DNA of 64,000 bases from Herbidospora sakaeratensis (GTDB lineage: Bacteria > Actinomycetota > Actinomycetes > Streptosporangiales > Streptosporangiaceae). Below the pieces are notes generated by a model, which saw only the letters and a program-made list of their open reading frames with translations, had not been told where the DNA came from and did not search any database. The DNA lies in NCBI RefSeq assembly GCF_001570525.1, contig NZ_BBXC01000011.1, forward strand, positions 1-64,000, given 5' to 3'. The position numbers and the translations under genes were made by a program. Positions 55,518 through 64,000 of the stretch are shown here, in pieces (position 1 is the stretch's first letter; every line of letters starts with the position of its first letter).

Positions 55518-57704
55518 TCAGAGCTTTTCGAGGGTCTTCGCGTAGTGGGTCATGAGGGTCTTCACGCCCGCGCTGCCGAAGTCGATCTTCGCGCGGGTCT
55601 TCTCGCCCTCGCCCTCGACCTCGAGCACCGTGCCCAGGCCGAACTGGTCGTGGGTCACCCGGTCGCCGGTGGCGTAGTGGACGGCGGGCTTGCCGCCGCC
55701 CCGGCCCGGGAGCGGGCGGGTCTCGCGTTTGGTGGCGGCGCCCCAGGCGTTCTTCTTCGGGTCGGTGCGCCACTCGACCAGGTCGTGGGGGACCTCGGCG
55801 AGGAAGCGGGAGGCCGGGTTGAAGGAGGGGGCGCCCCAGGCGGTGCGGACGGCGGCGCGGGACAGGTAGAGGCGCTTCTCGGCGCGAGTGATGCCCACGT
55901 AGGCGAGGCGGCGCTCCTCTTCGAGCTCCTTCGGGTCGCTCAGCGAGCGCATGTGGGGGAAGACGCCGTCTTCCATCGCGGTCAGGAAGACCACGGGGAA
56001 CTCCAGGCCCTTGGCGGTGTGGAGGGTCATCAGGGTCACCACGCCGCCGCTCTCGCCCTCAGGGTCGGGGATCGAGTCGGCGTCGGCGACCAGGGAGACC
56101 TGCTCCAGGAAGTCGACGAGGGTGCCCTCGGGGTTGGCCGCCTCGAACTCGGAGGCGACCGAGATCAGCTCGTTGAGGTTCTCGATGCGGCTCTCGTCCT
56201 GCGGGTCGCCGGAGGTCTCCAGCTCGGTGCGGTAGCCGGTCGAGGTGAGGATCTCCTCGGCCAGGTCGGAGATCGGCAGCTCCTTGGCCCGCAGGTCGTC
56301 GAGCAGGGTGACGAACTCGCGGATCTGGTTGAGCGAGCGGGTCGCGATGCCATGGGCCTCCTCGGCGCGGCGCAGGCCCTCCCAGAAGGAGACGCGCTCG
56401 CGGGAGGCGAACGCCTCGACCATCGCCTCGGCGCGGTCGCCGATGCCGCGCTTGGGCACGTTGAGGATGCGGCGCAGCGACACCGTGTCGCTGGGGTTGG
56501 CCAGCACCCGCAGGTAGGCGAGCAGGTCTTTGACCTCTTTGCGCTCGTAGAAGCGCACGCCGCCGACGACCCGGTAGGGCAGGCCGGTGCGGATGAAGAT
56601 CTCTTCGAAGACGCGGGAGGCCGAGTTGGTGCGGTAGAAGACCGCCACCTGGCCGGGGGTGACGCCCTCGTCGTCGGACAGGCGGTCGACCTCCTGGGCG
56701 ACGAAGGTGGCCTCGTCGTGCTCGTTGTCGGCGACGTAGCCGATGATCTTCGGGCCGGCGCCCTGGTCGGACCAGAGGTTCTTGGGCTTGCGGCTCTCGT
56801 TGCGGGAGATGACCGCGTTGGCGGCGTTGAGGATCGTCTGGGTGGAGCGGTAGTTCTGCTCCAGCAGGATCGTCTTGGCCGACGGGTAGTCGCGCTCGAA
56901 CTCCAGGATGTTGCGGATCGACGCGCCCCGGAAGGCGTAGATCGACTGGTCGGCGTCGCCCACGACGACCAGTTCGGCGGGGTCGTCGACGCCGACGAGC
57001 TCCTTGATCAGCATGTACTGCGCGTGGTTGGTGTCCTGGTATTCGTCGACCATGACGTGGCGGAAGCGCCGCCGGTAGTGCTCGGCGACGTCGGGGAACA
57101 GCTGGAACAACGTGACCGTCAGCATGATCAGGTCGTCGAAGTCCATCGCGCCGGCCTCGGTGAGGCGGCGCTGGTAGGTGCGGTAGGCCTCGGCGAGGGT
57201 CTTCTCAAGATGGGTCTGCGCCTTGTCGGCGGCGGTCTCGTAGTCGATCAGCTCGTTCTTCATGTTGCTGACCTGGGCGGAGAACGACCGCGGCGGGTAG
57301 CGCTTGGGGTCGAGGTCCATCTCGCGGCAGACCAGGGCCATCAGCCGCTGGGAGTCGGCCTGGTCGTAGATGGAGAAGCTGGTGGTGAAGCCCAGCCGCT
57401 TGGCCTCGCGGCGCAGGATGCGGACGCAGGCGCTGTGGAAGGTCATCACCCACATGGCCTTGGAGCGCGGGCCGATCAGCTTGTCGACCCGGTCTTTCAT
57501 CTCGCGGGCGGCCTTGTTGGTGAAGGTGATCGCCAGGATCTCGCCCGGGTGGACGTCGCGCTCGGCCAGCAGGTAGGCGATGCGATGGGTCAGGACCCTG
57601 GTCTTGCCGGAACCGGCTCCCGCGACGATGAGGAGGGGGCCGCCCTGGTGGACGACGGCCTCCTGCTGCTGGGGGTTGAGGCCGTCAAGCAAGGGATGGG
57701 TCAC
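55518..57704 (-). CDS. pcrA: ATP-dependent DNA helicase PcrA/UvrD
   Basis: A 728-aa superfamily 1 helicase for repair and replication-conflict resolution. Motif I is AGAGSGKTR, Ia ITFTNKAAREMK, II VDEYQDTN, III VVGDADQSIYAFRGA, IV EQNYRSTQ, V TLHTAKGLEFPVVFLT and VI AYVGITRAEKRLYL. The C-terminal 60 residues (GDRVTHDQFGLGTVLEVEG) are the Tudor-like domain that binds RNA polymerase. Confidence 0.96.
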   Translation of the reverse strand: MTHPLLDGLNPQQQEAVVHQGGPLLIVAGAGSGKTRVLTHRIAYLLAERDVHPGEILAITFTNKAAREMKDRVDKLIGPRSKAMWVMTFHSACVRILRREAKRLGFTTSFSIYDQADSQRLMALVCREMDLDPKRYPPRSFSAQVSNMKNELIDYETAADKAQTHLEKTLAEAYRTYQRRLTEAGAMDFDDLIMLTVTLFQLFPDVAEHYRRRFRHVMVDEYQDTNHAQYMLIKELVGVDDPAELVVVGDADQSIYAFRGASIRNILEFERDYPSAKTILLEQNYRSTQTILNAANAVISRNESRKPKNLWSDQGAGPKIIGYVADNEHDEATFVAQEVDRLSDDEGVTPGQVAVFYRTNSASRVFEEIFIRTGLPYRVVGGVRFYERKEVKDLLAYLRVLANPSDTVSLRRILNVPKRGIGDRAEAMVEAFASRERVSFWEGLRRAEEAHGIATRSLNQIREFVTLLDDLRAKELPISDLAEEILTSTGYRTELETSGDPQDESRIENLNELISVASEFEAANPEGTLVDFLEQVSLVADADSIPDPEGESGGVVTLMTLHTAKGLEFPVVFLTAMEDGVFPHMRSLSDPKELEEERRLAYVGITRAEKRLYLSRAAVRTAWGAPSFNPASRFLAEVPHDLVEWRTDPKKNAWGAATKRETRPLPGRGGGKPAVHYATGDRVTHDQFGLGTVLEVEGEGEKTRAKIDFGSAGVKTLMTHYAKTLEKL

Positions 57705-57778
57705 CCGTCTAGCGTAGGGCCGCGCGGTGACAGTTCGCTCAAGTGAACGAACATCCGCGCCTACTTCTGGGAGGACAC

Positions 57779-58498
57779 ATGTTGGACGCCGCGGACATCC
57801 GGACCGTGCTGGTGGTGACCGCCCACCCCGACGACATCGACTTCGGGGGCGCGGGCGCCGTCGCCTCGCTGACCGACCGGGGCGTCGAGGTCGTCTACCT
57901 CCTGGCCACCTCGGGCGACGCCGGTGGCTTCGACCGGGCCGTCGACGGCGTCGGCATGGCCGAGCTCCGGCGGGCCGAGCAGGCGGCCGCCGCGAAGGTC
58001 GTCGGGGTGACCGACATCCGCCACCTCGGCTACCCCGACGGGGCCGTCGAGGCGACCCTGGCGCTGCGCAAGGACATCGCCCGGGTGATCCGCCAGGTCA
58101 GGCCCGACCTGGTGATCACCTCGACGCCGGAGCGCAACTACGTGCGGCTGGGCCCCACCCATCCCGACCACCGGGCGGTCGGCTCGGCCACGCTCGACGC
58201 GGTCTACCCCGACGCCCGCAACCCCTACGCCTTCCCCGACCTGCTCACCGACGAGGGCCTGGAGGCGTGGACGGTCCGGGAGGTCTGGATGATCGGCTCC
58301 CCCACCCCGAACCATTGGGTCGACGTGACCGCCACGCTCGACCGCAAGCTCGCCGCCCTGCGCGCCCACGTGTCGCAGACCGGCCACATGGACGACCTGG
58401 AGGGCTTCGTCTCGGGCTTCCTGGCGGCCAACGCCAAGGCCGGGGGGCTGCCGGAGGGGACGTACGCGGAGTCGTTCCACGTGATGTCAACCGGCTGA
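57779..58498 (+). CDS. PIG-L-family deacetylase
   Basis: A 239-aa zinc-dependent N-deacetylase-like protein. The metal motif is AHPDDIDFG (HPDD) near residue 22, with the third His in THPDHRAVG. Relatives include MshB and Mca of mycothiol metabolism, but the sequence does not show whether this one acts on mycothiol conjugates. GGGAGG lies 5 nt before the ATG. Confidence 0.85.
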   Translation: MLDAADIRTVLVVTAHPDDIDFGGAGAVASLTDRGVEVVYLLATSGDAGGFDRAVDGVGMAELRRAEQAAAAKVVGVTDIRHLGYPDGAVEATLALRKDIARVIRQVRPDLVITSTPERNYVRLGPTHPDHRAVGSATLDAVYPDARNPYAFPDLLTDEGLEAWTVREVWMIGSPTPNHWVDVTATLDRKLAALRAHVSQTGHMDDLEGFVSGFLAANAKAGGLPEGTYAESFHVMSTG

Positions 58499-59230
58499 GC
58501 GGCGCGTCCTCCTGGCGTCCATGCGGCGGGCCCCCCGGGCCGCGACGAAGCCCAGCGAGTTGGTCGCCAGGTGGAGCAGAGCGGGGGCGAGCAGGCCCCC
58601 GCGCCGGCGCAGTTCGTGGAAGCCCAGGCCGGCCAGGGTCGTGGTGGCGACGGTCCCGGCGACCAGGCGGGGGGTGCCCGCCCTGGCGGCGGCCGGGTTG
58701 GCGCGGGCCATGTCGAGGGCCGGCAGCACGTGCCACAACCCGAACAGCAGGTTCGAGGCGACCGAGGCGGTGCGGGGCTTGAAGGAGTGGCCGAACAACT
58801 CCGGCAGCACACCACGGAAGGCGACCTCCTCCAGCAGCACCGTCCCGACCGGCACCTGCAGCAGCGCCTCCTCGAACAGCCGGGCCCGGGTCAGCGCCAG
58901 GGCCCGTTCGTCCATGAACAGGCGGCGGGTCGGGGGCAGCAGCACGCCGCCGGTGTAGCCGGCCGCCACCGCGGCGGCCAGGCCGCCGCCGATCAGCGCG
59001 CCCCTGGCGGGTGAGGCGAAGCCGAGGTCGCGGGCGCCCGCCCCGGCCCCGCGGGCGATCAGCAGCAGCGCGCCCGTCGCCACCGCCGAGGTCAGCGGCG
59101 CGTAGCGGCGGGCCACCGTGTTGTTGAGGACGTTGGCCGCGGCCAGCACGCCCACCGCCGCCCCGAGAGCCGCGCCCGGTCGCCGCGCCCGTCGCCGCCG
59201 GGCCTGTCCACTCGCCATCGCGTGAGCCAT
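58487..59230 (-). CDS. CPBP/CAAX-type intramembrane metalloprotease family protein
   Basis: A 247-aa membrane protein with about seven helices. The family motif EExxxR is LLEEVAFRGVLPELFG, followed by GLWHVLPALD (His) and APALLHLATNSLG (His-x3-Asn). Members are linked to bacteriocin immunity or protein processing. It lies 17 bp after the zinc metallopeptidase gene. ATG 59230 is used; 59218 is an alternative. It overlaps the PIG-L gene end by 12 bp. Confidence 0.8.
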   Translation of the reverse strand: MAHAMASGQARRRRARRPGAALGAAVGVLAAANVLNNTVARRYAPLTSAVATGALLLIARGAGAGARDLGFASPARGALIGGGLAAAVAAGYTGGVLLPPTRRLFMDERALALTRARLFEEALLQVPVGTVLLEEVAFRGVLPELFGHSFKPRTASVASNLLFGLWHVLPALDMARANPAAARAGTPRLVAGTVATTTLAGLGFHELRRRGGLLAPALLHLATNSLGFVAARGARRMDARRTRRSAG

Positions 59231-59247
59231 CAGGTAGGTCTGCCCTC

Positions 59248-59970
59248 TCAGCAGGCCCCGACGCCCTGTTCGAAGCCCCGCGCGAAGTTGAGCTGCCGCT
59301 GCTGCGCGGTCCCGTGCGCCCCCGGCTCCCACCACGCGTCGGTCGGGTCGCCGGCGTTCTCCAGGTTCGCCATCAGCTCGGCGTCGTCGCCCTCCTGCGC
59401 CTGCAGCCGCCGGCCGTCGATCAGGCCCTTGAGGGTGCCGCCGGCGTAGCAGTCGGCCTGGAGCTCGGACTGGACGGAGAACTCGAAGTTCGACATCAGC
59501 TGGTTCTGCACCGAGTGCCCGAACTCGTGCGGGATCACGATGTAGACGGCGGCGTCGCCGAGCTGGTCGTAGAGGCTCTGCAACCAGGTCGCGTCGTAGG
59601 CGATGAAGTGGCCGTCGGGGCAGTAGAAGGCGTTGTTCGGCACGGAGGGCTGCCCGCCGCAGTCGGGGCCGTCGTCGCCGTTGTACTCGACGAACCGGCT
59701 GATCGGCTGGTAGGTGCCGCCGGAGGCGGTGAACTGCTGGGTCCAGAACTCCTCGGTCAGGCACCGGGCCAGGCGGACGTCCTCGGAGAAGGTCTCGCCC
59801 GCGACCTCGCAGTCGCCCGGAGGATCGGTGGACGGGTCGAGCTCGGTCTCGATCGAGTCGGGCGTGGTCACCTCGGGAGCCGGTTGGGCGCCGGGATCGG
59901 GGGCGGTCACGGAACCGCACGACATGGTCAGGGCCAAGAGGGAGAACGCCAGGAGCGCGCGTAATTGCAC
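59248..59970 (-). CDS. Zinc metallopeptidase lipoprotein (YpfJ-like)
   Basis: A 240-aa exported neutral metallopeptidase of the putative zincin family. The signal peptide ends at a lipobox (LTMSC, Cys18). The zinc site is IPHEFGHSVQ (HExxH), followed by SELQADCYAG with a probable third ligand Glu. Four further Cys suggest disulfides. GTG start with GAGGGC close by. Likely attached to the outer face of the membrane. Confidence 0.85.
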   Translation of the reverse strand: MQLRALLAFSLLALTMSCGSVTAPDPGAQPAPEVTTPDSIETELDPSTDPPGDCEVAGETFSEDVRLARCLTEEFWTQQFTASGGTYQPISRFVEYNGDDGPDCGGQPSVPNNAFYCPDGHFIAYDATWLQSLYDQLGDAAVYIVIPHEFGHSVQNQLMSNFEFSVQSELQADCYAGGTLKGLIDGRRLQAQEGDDAELMANLENAGDPTDAWWEPGAHGTAQQRQLNFARGFEQGVGAC

Positions 59971-60021
59971 GCCCTCATCCTGCCCGCCGAAAGGCGGATA
60001 TTTCTTGAGAAGACCGGAGTT

Positions 60022-61479
60022 CTAGCCCCACAGGTGGACGGGTTCGTTGGTGTGCATGTTGGCCATGTACTCCACCGTCATCCGCCGCAGCCCCTCGTGG
60101 CCGCCGCCGTGTTCACGCACCTTCGTGACCTGCCAGGTCGCGCCGGTCACCCCGGTCAGGCAGCGCTGCTCGATGATGCCGAGCAGGCGGTCGCGGCACT
60201 TGGGGTCGCAGCCCCACAGGTTCAGGCCGTCGTGGGCCAGCGGCAGCAGGCGGCGCAGGATCAGCTCGGAGGCGGTGACCTCGCCCAGGCCGGGCCAGTA
60301 GAGCCGGGCGTCGATGCCGTGCCGGGCGGCGGCCCGCAGGTTGTCGGCGGCGGCCGAGAACGACATCTGCGTCCAGACCGGGCGTTCGGCGAAGGGCAGC
60401 ACCCGCATCAGGCCGTAGTAGAAGGCCGCGTTCGCCAGGATGTCGGCCACTGACGGGCCGGCCGGCAGGACCCGGTTCTCGACGCGCAGGTGGGGGAGGC
60501 CGCCGGAGATGTCGTACACGGGGCGGTTCCAGCGGTAGACCGTGCCGTTGTGCAGGGTCAGCTCGCTGAGCGTGGGCACTCCCCCGGCCTCAAGGACCAT
60601 CGCCGGGTCTTCGTCGTCGCAGATGGGCAGCAGCGCCGGGAAGTAGCGGTTGTTCTCCTCGAACAGGTCGAAGACCGAGGTGATCCACCGGTCGCCGAAC
60701 CAGACGCGGGGCCGCACACCCTGGGCCTTGAGCTCGTCGGGACGGGTGTCGGTGGCCTGCTCGAACAGGCTCAGCCGGGTCTCGCGCCAGAGCTCCTTGC
60801 CGAACAGGTAGGGCGAGTTGGCGGCCACGGCCACCTGGGGCCCGGCGATGGCCTGGGCGGCGTTCCAGTGGGCGGCGAAGTTGCGCGGGCTGACCTGCAG
60901 GTGCAGCTGGACGCTGGTGCAGGCGGCCTCGGGGGTGATGCTGTCGGCGTAGGTGTGCAGGCGCTCGACGCCGTCGATCGCGATGCGCAGGTCTTCGCCC
61001 CGGGCGGCGAAGATCTGCTCGTTGAGCAGCTTGTAGCGGGGGTTGGCCGACAACGTGGCCTCGGAGAGGTCGCTCTCCTTCAGCGTCGGCAGGATGCCGA
61101 CCAGGACCATGTGGCCGCCGACCGTCCGGGCCTGTTCCTCGGCGTGGTTCAGGCTGTTGCGGACCGTCTGCTCCAGCTCCACGAGGCCGGGCCCGCCCAG
61201 CTCCCGGGGTTCGACGTTGATCTCGACGTTGAACTGGCCCAGCTCGGTGGCCCAGTCGGGCGCCGAGATCGCGTCGAGGACCTCGGCGTTCTTCATCGCC
61301 GGCTCGCCCCGGTCGTCGACCAGGTTGAGCTCGATCTCCAGCCCAGCCAGCGGCCGCTCGGAGTCGAACCGCGCCTCGCCGAGCATGCGGGCGAGCACGT
61401 CGAGCGAGCGCTTCAGCTTGTCGCGGTAGCGTCGCCGGTCGTCGCGGCTGAACTGCGTAGCGGGTACGTCACGCCCCAT
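60022..61479 (-). CDS. Glutamate-cysteine ligase family 2 protein
   Basis: A 485-aa GCS2-type ligase, longer than the YbdK-type gene at 30.3 kb. Visible motifs are AGLEIELNLVDDRGEP (the ATP/glutamate loop), QFNVEINVEPRELGG, ACTSVQLHLQVSPRNF and LPHLRVENRVLPAGPS. It could make gamma-glutamylcysteine (a precursor of ergothioneine in some actinobacteria) or another gamma-glutamyl amide; no ergothioneine genes are in this window. Confidence 0.85.
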   Translation of the reverse strand: MGRDVPATQFSRDDRRRYRDKLKRSLDVLARMLGEARFDSERPLAGLEIELNLVDDRGEPAMKNAEVLDAISAPDWATELGQFNVEINVEPRELGGPGLVELEQTVRNSLNHAEEQARTVGGHMVLVGILPTLKESDLSEATLSANPRYKLLNEQIFAARGEDLRIAIDGVERLHTYADSITPEAACTSVQLHLQVSPRNFAAHWNAAQAIAGPQVAVAANSPYLFGKELWRETRLSLFEQATDTRPDELKAQGVRPRVWFGDRWITSVFDLFEENNRYFPALLPICDDEDPAMVLEAGGVPTLSELTLHNGTVYRWNRPVYDISGGLPHLRVENRVLPAGPSVADILANAAFYYGLMRVLPFAERPVWTQMSFSAAADNLRAAARHGIDARLYWPGLGEVTASELILRRLLPLAHDGLNLWGCDPKCRDRLLGIIEQRCLTGVTGATWQVTKVREHGGGHEGLRRMTVEYMANMHTNEPVHLWG

Positions 61480-61506
61480 TTGTGAAGCCTGTCACACCCG
61501 GGGGTC

Positions 61507-62145
61507 TCAGACCAGTCGGCGTGCGGTGGCCCAGCGGGACAACTCGTGGCGGTTGGACAGCTGGAGCTTCCTGAGCACCGAGGAGACGTGGGTCTCGACG
61601 GTCTTCACGCTGATGAAGAGCTCCTTGGCGATCTCCTTGTACGCGTACCCGCGGGCGATCAGCCGCAGCACCTCCCGCTCGCGCTGCGTCAGGGAGTCGA
61701 GTTCGGGGTCGATGGGCGGGGCCTCGGTCGAGGCGAACGCGTCGAGCACGAAACCGGCCAGGCGGGGCGAGAAGACCGCGTCGCCGTCGGCCACGCGGGT
61801 GATCGCGTCGGTCAGCTCGGCGCCGCTGATCGTCTTGGTCACGTAGCCCCGCGCGCCGCCCCGGATGACGCCGATGACGTCTTCGGCGGCGTCGGAGACC
61901 GACAGGGCCAGGAACCGGACCTGCGCCCCGGAGCCCAGCACCCGGCGCAGCACCTCGACCCCGCCGCCACCGGGCATGTGCACGTCGAGCAGGACCACGT
62001 CGGGTTCGAGCTCGGCGATCGTGGCCACGGCCGACTCGACGTCCTCGGCCTCGCCGACCACCTGGATGGAGGGGCCGAGCTCGGCCCGCACCCCCGACCG
62101 GAACAGCCGGTGGTCGTCCACGATCAGCACTCTTACCGTCTTCAT
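61507..62145 (-). CDS. NarL/LuxR-type response regulator
   Basis: A 212-aa regulator. The receiver has IVDDHRLFRSG, the phosphorylatable Asp in VVLLDVHMPGG (about residue 54) and the Lys in GYVTKTISG. The C-terminal LuxR HTH runs LTQREREVLRLIARGYAYKEIA to VKTVETHVSSVLRKL. ATG overlaps the kinase stop as ATGA (62142-62145), forming a two-component operon. Confidence 0.94.
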   Translation of the reverse strand: MKTVRVLIVDDHRLFRSGVRAELGPSIQVVGEAEDVESAVATIAELEPDVVLLDVHMPGGGGVEVLRRVLGSGAQVRFLALSVSDAAEDVIGVIRGGARGYVTKTISGAELTDAITRVADGDAVFSPRLAGFVLDAFASTEAPPIDPELDSLTQREREVLRLIARGYAYKEIAKELFISVKTVETHVSSVLRKLQLSNRHELSRWATARRLV

Positions 62146-63329
62146 GGGGTGGTCCTCTTCATCGTCAGCGTGATCTCGGTGCCCTCGCCGGGGGCCGTCT
62201 TGACGCGGGCCGTGCCGCCGAAGCGCTCCATCCGGCCGATGATCGACTGGCGGATGCCCATGCGGTCGTCCGGTACGTCGTCAAGCACGAACCCCTTCCC
62301 GCGATCCCGGACGAAAACGGTGGCCTCGCCGGGTTCGACCTCAAGGTAAACCGATACCACGGGCGATTCGGAATACTTCGCCGCGTTGACCATCGACTGC
62401 CGGGTCGCGTGCACCATCGCCCGCAGGCCGTCGTCGAGGTCGCAGTCGCCCACGCAGACGATCTCGATCGGGACGCCGTGGGCGTCCTCCTCCTCGGCCG
62501 CGGCCCGCCGGACGGCGGCGGCGAGGGTGGCGTCGGCGTCCTGTTTGGGCATGTAGAGCCAGTTGCGCAGGTCGCGTTCCTGGCTGCGGGCCAGGCGGGT
62601 GACCTCGCGGGGGTCGTGGGCGGCGCGCTGGATCAATGTCAGGGTGTGCAGCACCGAGTCGTGCACGTGCGCGGCGACCTCGGCGCGCTCCTCCTGCCGG
62701 ATCCTCTCGGTACGTTCCTTCTGCAGCTCCCGCCACAACCCGGCCAGCCACGGGGCGGCGATCAGCGCGACCCCGCCGAGCACGACCGCGGTGAACACCA
62801 GGCCGGTGCTGGCCTGCGCGAGCTGGTCCTGGGCGGCCAGGAAGCCGATGACGCCGACGCCGACGAGCAGCAGGCCGATGCCCGAGCGCACCCAGGTGGC
62901 GCGCACCCGGCCGACGGTCGAGGTCATCCACTTCTGCCGCCGGCCCGGCTCGGCCTGCTGCCACAGGATGAGGGAGCCGATCCCGCCGACGGCGATCGGC
63001 CACATGGCCAGGCCCCCGGCCGCCGCCCCGCTGACCAGGGCGAGCGCCCCGAAGGCGAACCCGAGGAGGCCGTAGGCGGCCACCTGGCCCCAGTCGCGGC
63101 TGCCGTGGGGGTGTTCGGTCTGCTCGGTCGCGGTGAACATCCACAGGGCGGCGTACGCCACCACCCCGACCCCGTCGAGGATCGTGAGCAGCACGAACGC
63201 CAGCCGCAGCACGACCGGGTCGAGGCGCAGCTGGGCGGCGGCCCCTTGGGCGACTCCGGCGACCACGCGCCCCGCCCGGGGCCTCATCAATCTGGGGGAC
63301 GCCTCAACGGCGCCAGGGTTATCCGACAT
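62142..63329 (-). CDS. PspC-domain sensor histidine kinase
   Basis: A 395-aa kinase. An N-terminal PspC domain (RPRAGRVVAGVAQGAAAQL) leads into about five transmembrane helices, then a HisKA_3-type phosphoacceptor helix (AEVAAHVHDSVLHTLTLIQ, His in HDS) and an ATPase domain (RQSMVNAAKYSES for the N box, VRDRGKGFVL for the G box). PspC domains sense envelope stress; this is the common actinobacterial PspC kinase arrangement. ATG at 63329 follows GGAG closely. Confidence 0.9.
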   Translation of the reverse strand: MSDNPGAVEASPRLMRPRAGRVVAGVAQGAAAQLRLDPVVLRLAFVLLTILDGVGVVAYAALWMFTATEQTEHPHGSRDWGQVAAYGLLGFAFGALALVSGAAAGGLAMWPIAVGGIGSLILWQQAEPGRRQKWMTSTVGRVRATWVRSGIGLLLVGVGVIGFLAAQDQLAQASTGLVFTAVVLGGVALIAAPWLAGLWRELQKERTERIRQEERAEVAAHVHDSVLHTLTLIQRAAHDPREVTRLARSQERDLRNWLYMPKQDADATLAAAVRRAAAEEEDAHGVPIEIVCVGDCDLDDGLRAMVHATRQSMVNAAKYSESPVVSVYLEVEPGEATVFVRDRGKGFVLDDVPDDRMGIRQSIIGRMERFGGTARVKTAPGEGTEITLTMKRTTP

Positions 63330-63445
63330 TGCTCCTGCATCGTCACATGTCGTCTCGCGCGTCCGCATCAGGGCGAGTCCCTGAGAAGGCTTTCAGGGAC
63401 GTCCCCGATGGCGGTCATCCCGGGAAAACGGACAGGATGGGCACC

Positions 63446-64000
63446 ATGACCGAGGCACCACCCGAGGAGATCCAGCTGGCCCGTTCGTCCGACGGGCGCA
63501 TGCTCATGGGCGTCTGCGCCGGGATGGGCCGCTTCACGGGCATGGACCCGGTGCTGTTCCGCGTCGGGTTCGCGGTGCTGCTGCTGGGGTCGGGCATCGG
63601 CTTGTTCCTCTACATCGCGGCCTTCCTGCTGATGCGCGAGCCGGGCGGGGGCCCCGGCCACGTGGAGCAGTGGACGCGCAGGATATTCGAACCCGAGACC
63701 GTGATGGCCCTGCTCGTGGCGGTCTTCACGCTCGGCCTGGTGATCAATTTGGCCTCGGGCGGCATCGACCGGGGCACCATCGTGGTGGGGGTGCTGCTGG
63801 CCATCACGCTGCTGGCGGCCCACGCGCGGGGCGTCGACGTGCTCGGGCTGATCACGTCGATCCCCGAACGCCTCTCGGGGCGGCGGGGCACCACCAAGAT
63901 GGAGCCGCCGCCCGCGACCGCCTCGACGTTCACGCTGGGGGCCTTCACCACGGGGGCGACGGGCGGGAACCTCCGGGAGACGGTGCGGGAGTCGTTCCGC
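63446..64000 (+). CDS. PspC-domain membrane protein (cut by window end)
   Basis: The first 185 residues of a protein that continues past the window. A PspC domain (LARSSDGRMLMGVCAGMGRF then TGMDPVLFRVGFAV) is followed by hydrophobic helices (FLYIAAFLLM, VMALLVAVFTLGLVINLA, IVVGVLLAITLLAA) and a Pro/Ala/Thr stretch. It is divergent from the PspC kinase. ATG at 63437 is an alternative start. Confidence 0.85.
   Translation, partial: MTEAPPEEIQLARSSDGRMLMGVCAGMGRFTGMDPVLFRVGFAVLLLGSGIGLFLYIAAFLLMREPGGGPGHVEQWTRRIFEPETVMALLVAVFTLGLVINLASGGIDRGTIVVGVLLAITLLAAHARGVDVLGLITSIPERLSGRRGTTKMEPPPATASTFTLGAFTTGATGGNLRETVRESFR

Noticed and set aside
59984-59997. CCGCC-GAAA-GGCGG hairpin as a terminator of the 60-kb ligase gene
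   Set aside because: Only 5 bp, no T-run, and it lies within the short leader of the next gene on the same strand; it could be a minor leader fold.

Overview
The window is very GC-rich, gene-dense DNA from a chromosomal region of a high-GC actinomycete. The evidence is GC-saturated third codon positions, many GTG starts, ATGA/GTGA start-stop overlaps, a PcrA helicase, DUF6350 and DUF3017 proteins, a PspC/histidine-kinase locus and mycobacterial-like synteny. Gene content looks most like Streptosporangiales (Nonomuraea/Microbispora type); this placement is an inference from recalled families, not a computed result.

Layout. 1-695 holds no gene; it is a degenerate tandem array (period about 75-80 bp) whose units carry the motif CCGAAATTTCGG followed by a hairpin. 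A further copy lies inverted at 22.0 kb. 0.7-6.8 kb carries lpdA, a gamma-glutamylcyclotransferase-like gene, deoD, pmmB, a PH-domain membrane protein and add, in the same order as the M. tuberculosis lpdA-deoD-pmmB-add region. 6.8-8.7 kb is a divergent DHA2 efflux pump/MarR pair around a dense GCAT-type operator. 8.9-21.9 kb is an accessory block: an unrecognised 389-aa protein, an XRE/TPR regulator, a 1064-aa protein built from degenerate IS630-like modules, Cys/His fingers and HTH repeats, an 83-aa protein, a GNAT/FemAB-like enzyme, an active-site-poor ATP-grasp-like protein with a long proline-rich tail, a 33-aa cysteine-containing peptide, a chorismate-lyase-like protein, a second MFS exporter and a DUF4240 protein.

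22.1-28.9 kb is a nucleoside uptake and salvage operon on the minus strand (BMP lipoprotein, ABC ATPase, two permeases, cdd, deoA), translationally coupled by 1-4 bp overlaps. In M. tuberculosis add, deoA and cdd are adjacent; here the accessory block separates them. 29-31.5 kb has an M20 amidohydrolase and a GCS2 carboxylate-amine ligase.

31.6-43.2 kb is mostly core: D-Ala-D-Ala carboxypeptidase, YihY, trpS, a CNNM/CorC-type protein, galE, a DUF11 protein, a receptor kinase fused to an amino-acid-binding domain, icd and a short citrate synthase. 43.4-53.4 kb has an FHA-HTH regulator, folD-purH-purN, DUF6350, sucC-sucD with a very strong terminator, and a B12-binding protein. 53.5-64 kb has secreted and hydrolase genes, pcrA, a PIG-L deacetylase, a CPBP protein, a zinc metallopeptidase, a second GCS2 ligase and a PspC-histidine kinase/NarL regulator pair divergent from a PspC gene cut by the window end.

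The part most likely to be undescribed is 11.4-21.2 kb: the transposase-derived multi-HTH protein next to a possible small peptide/ligase/exporter locus whose control regions share TGTCAG boxes. No rRNA, tRNA, CRISPR array or intact insertion sequence was seen.
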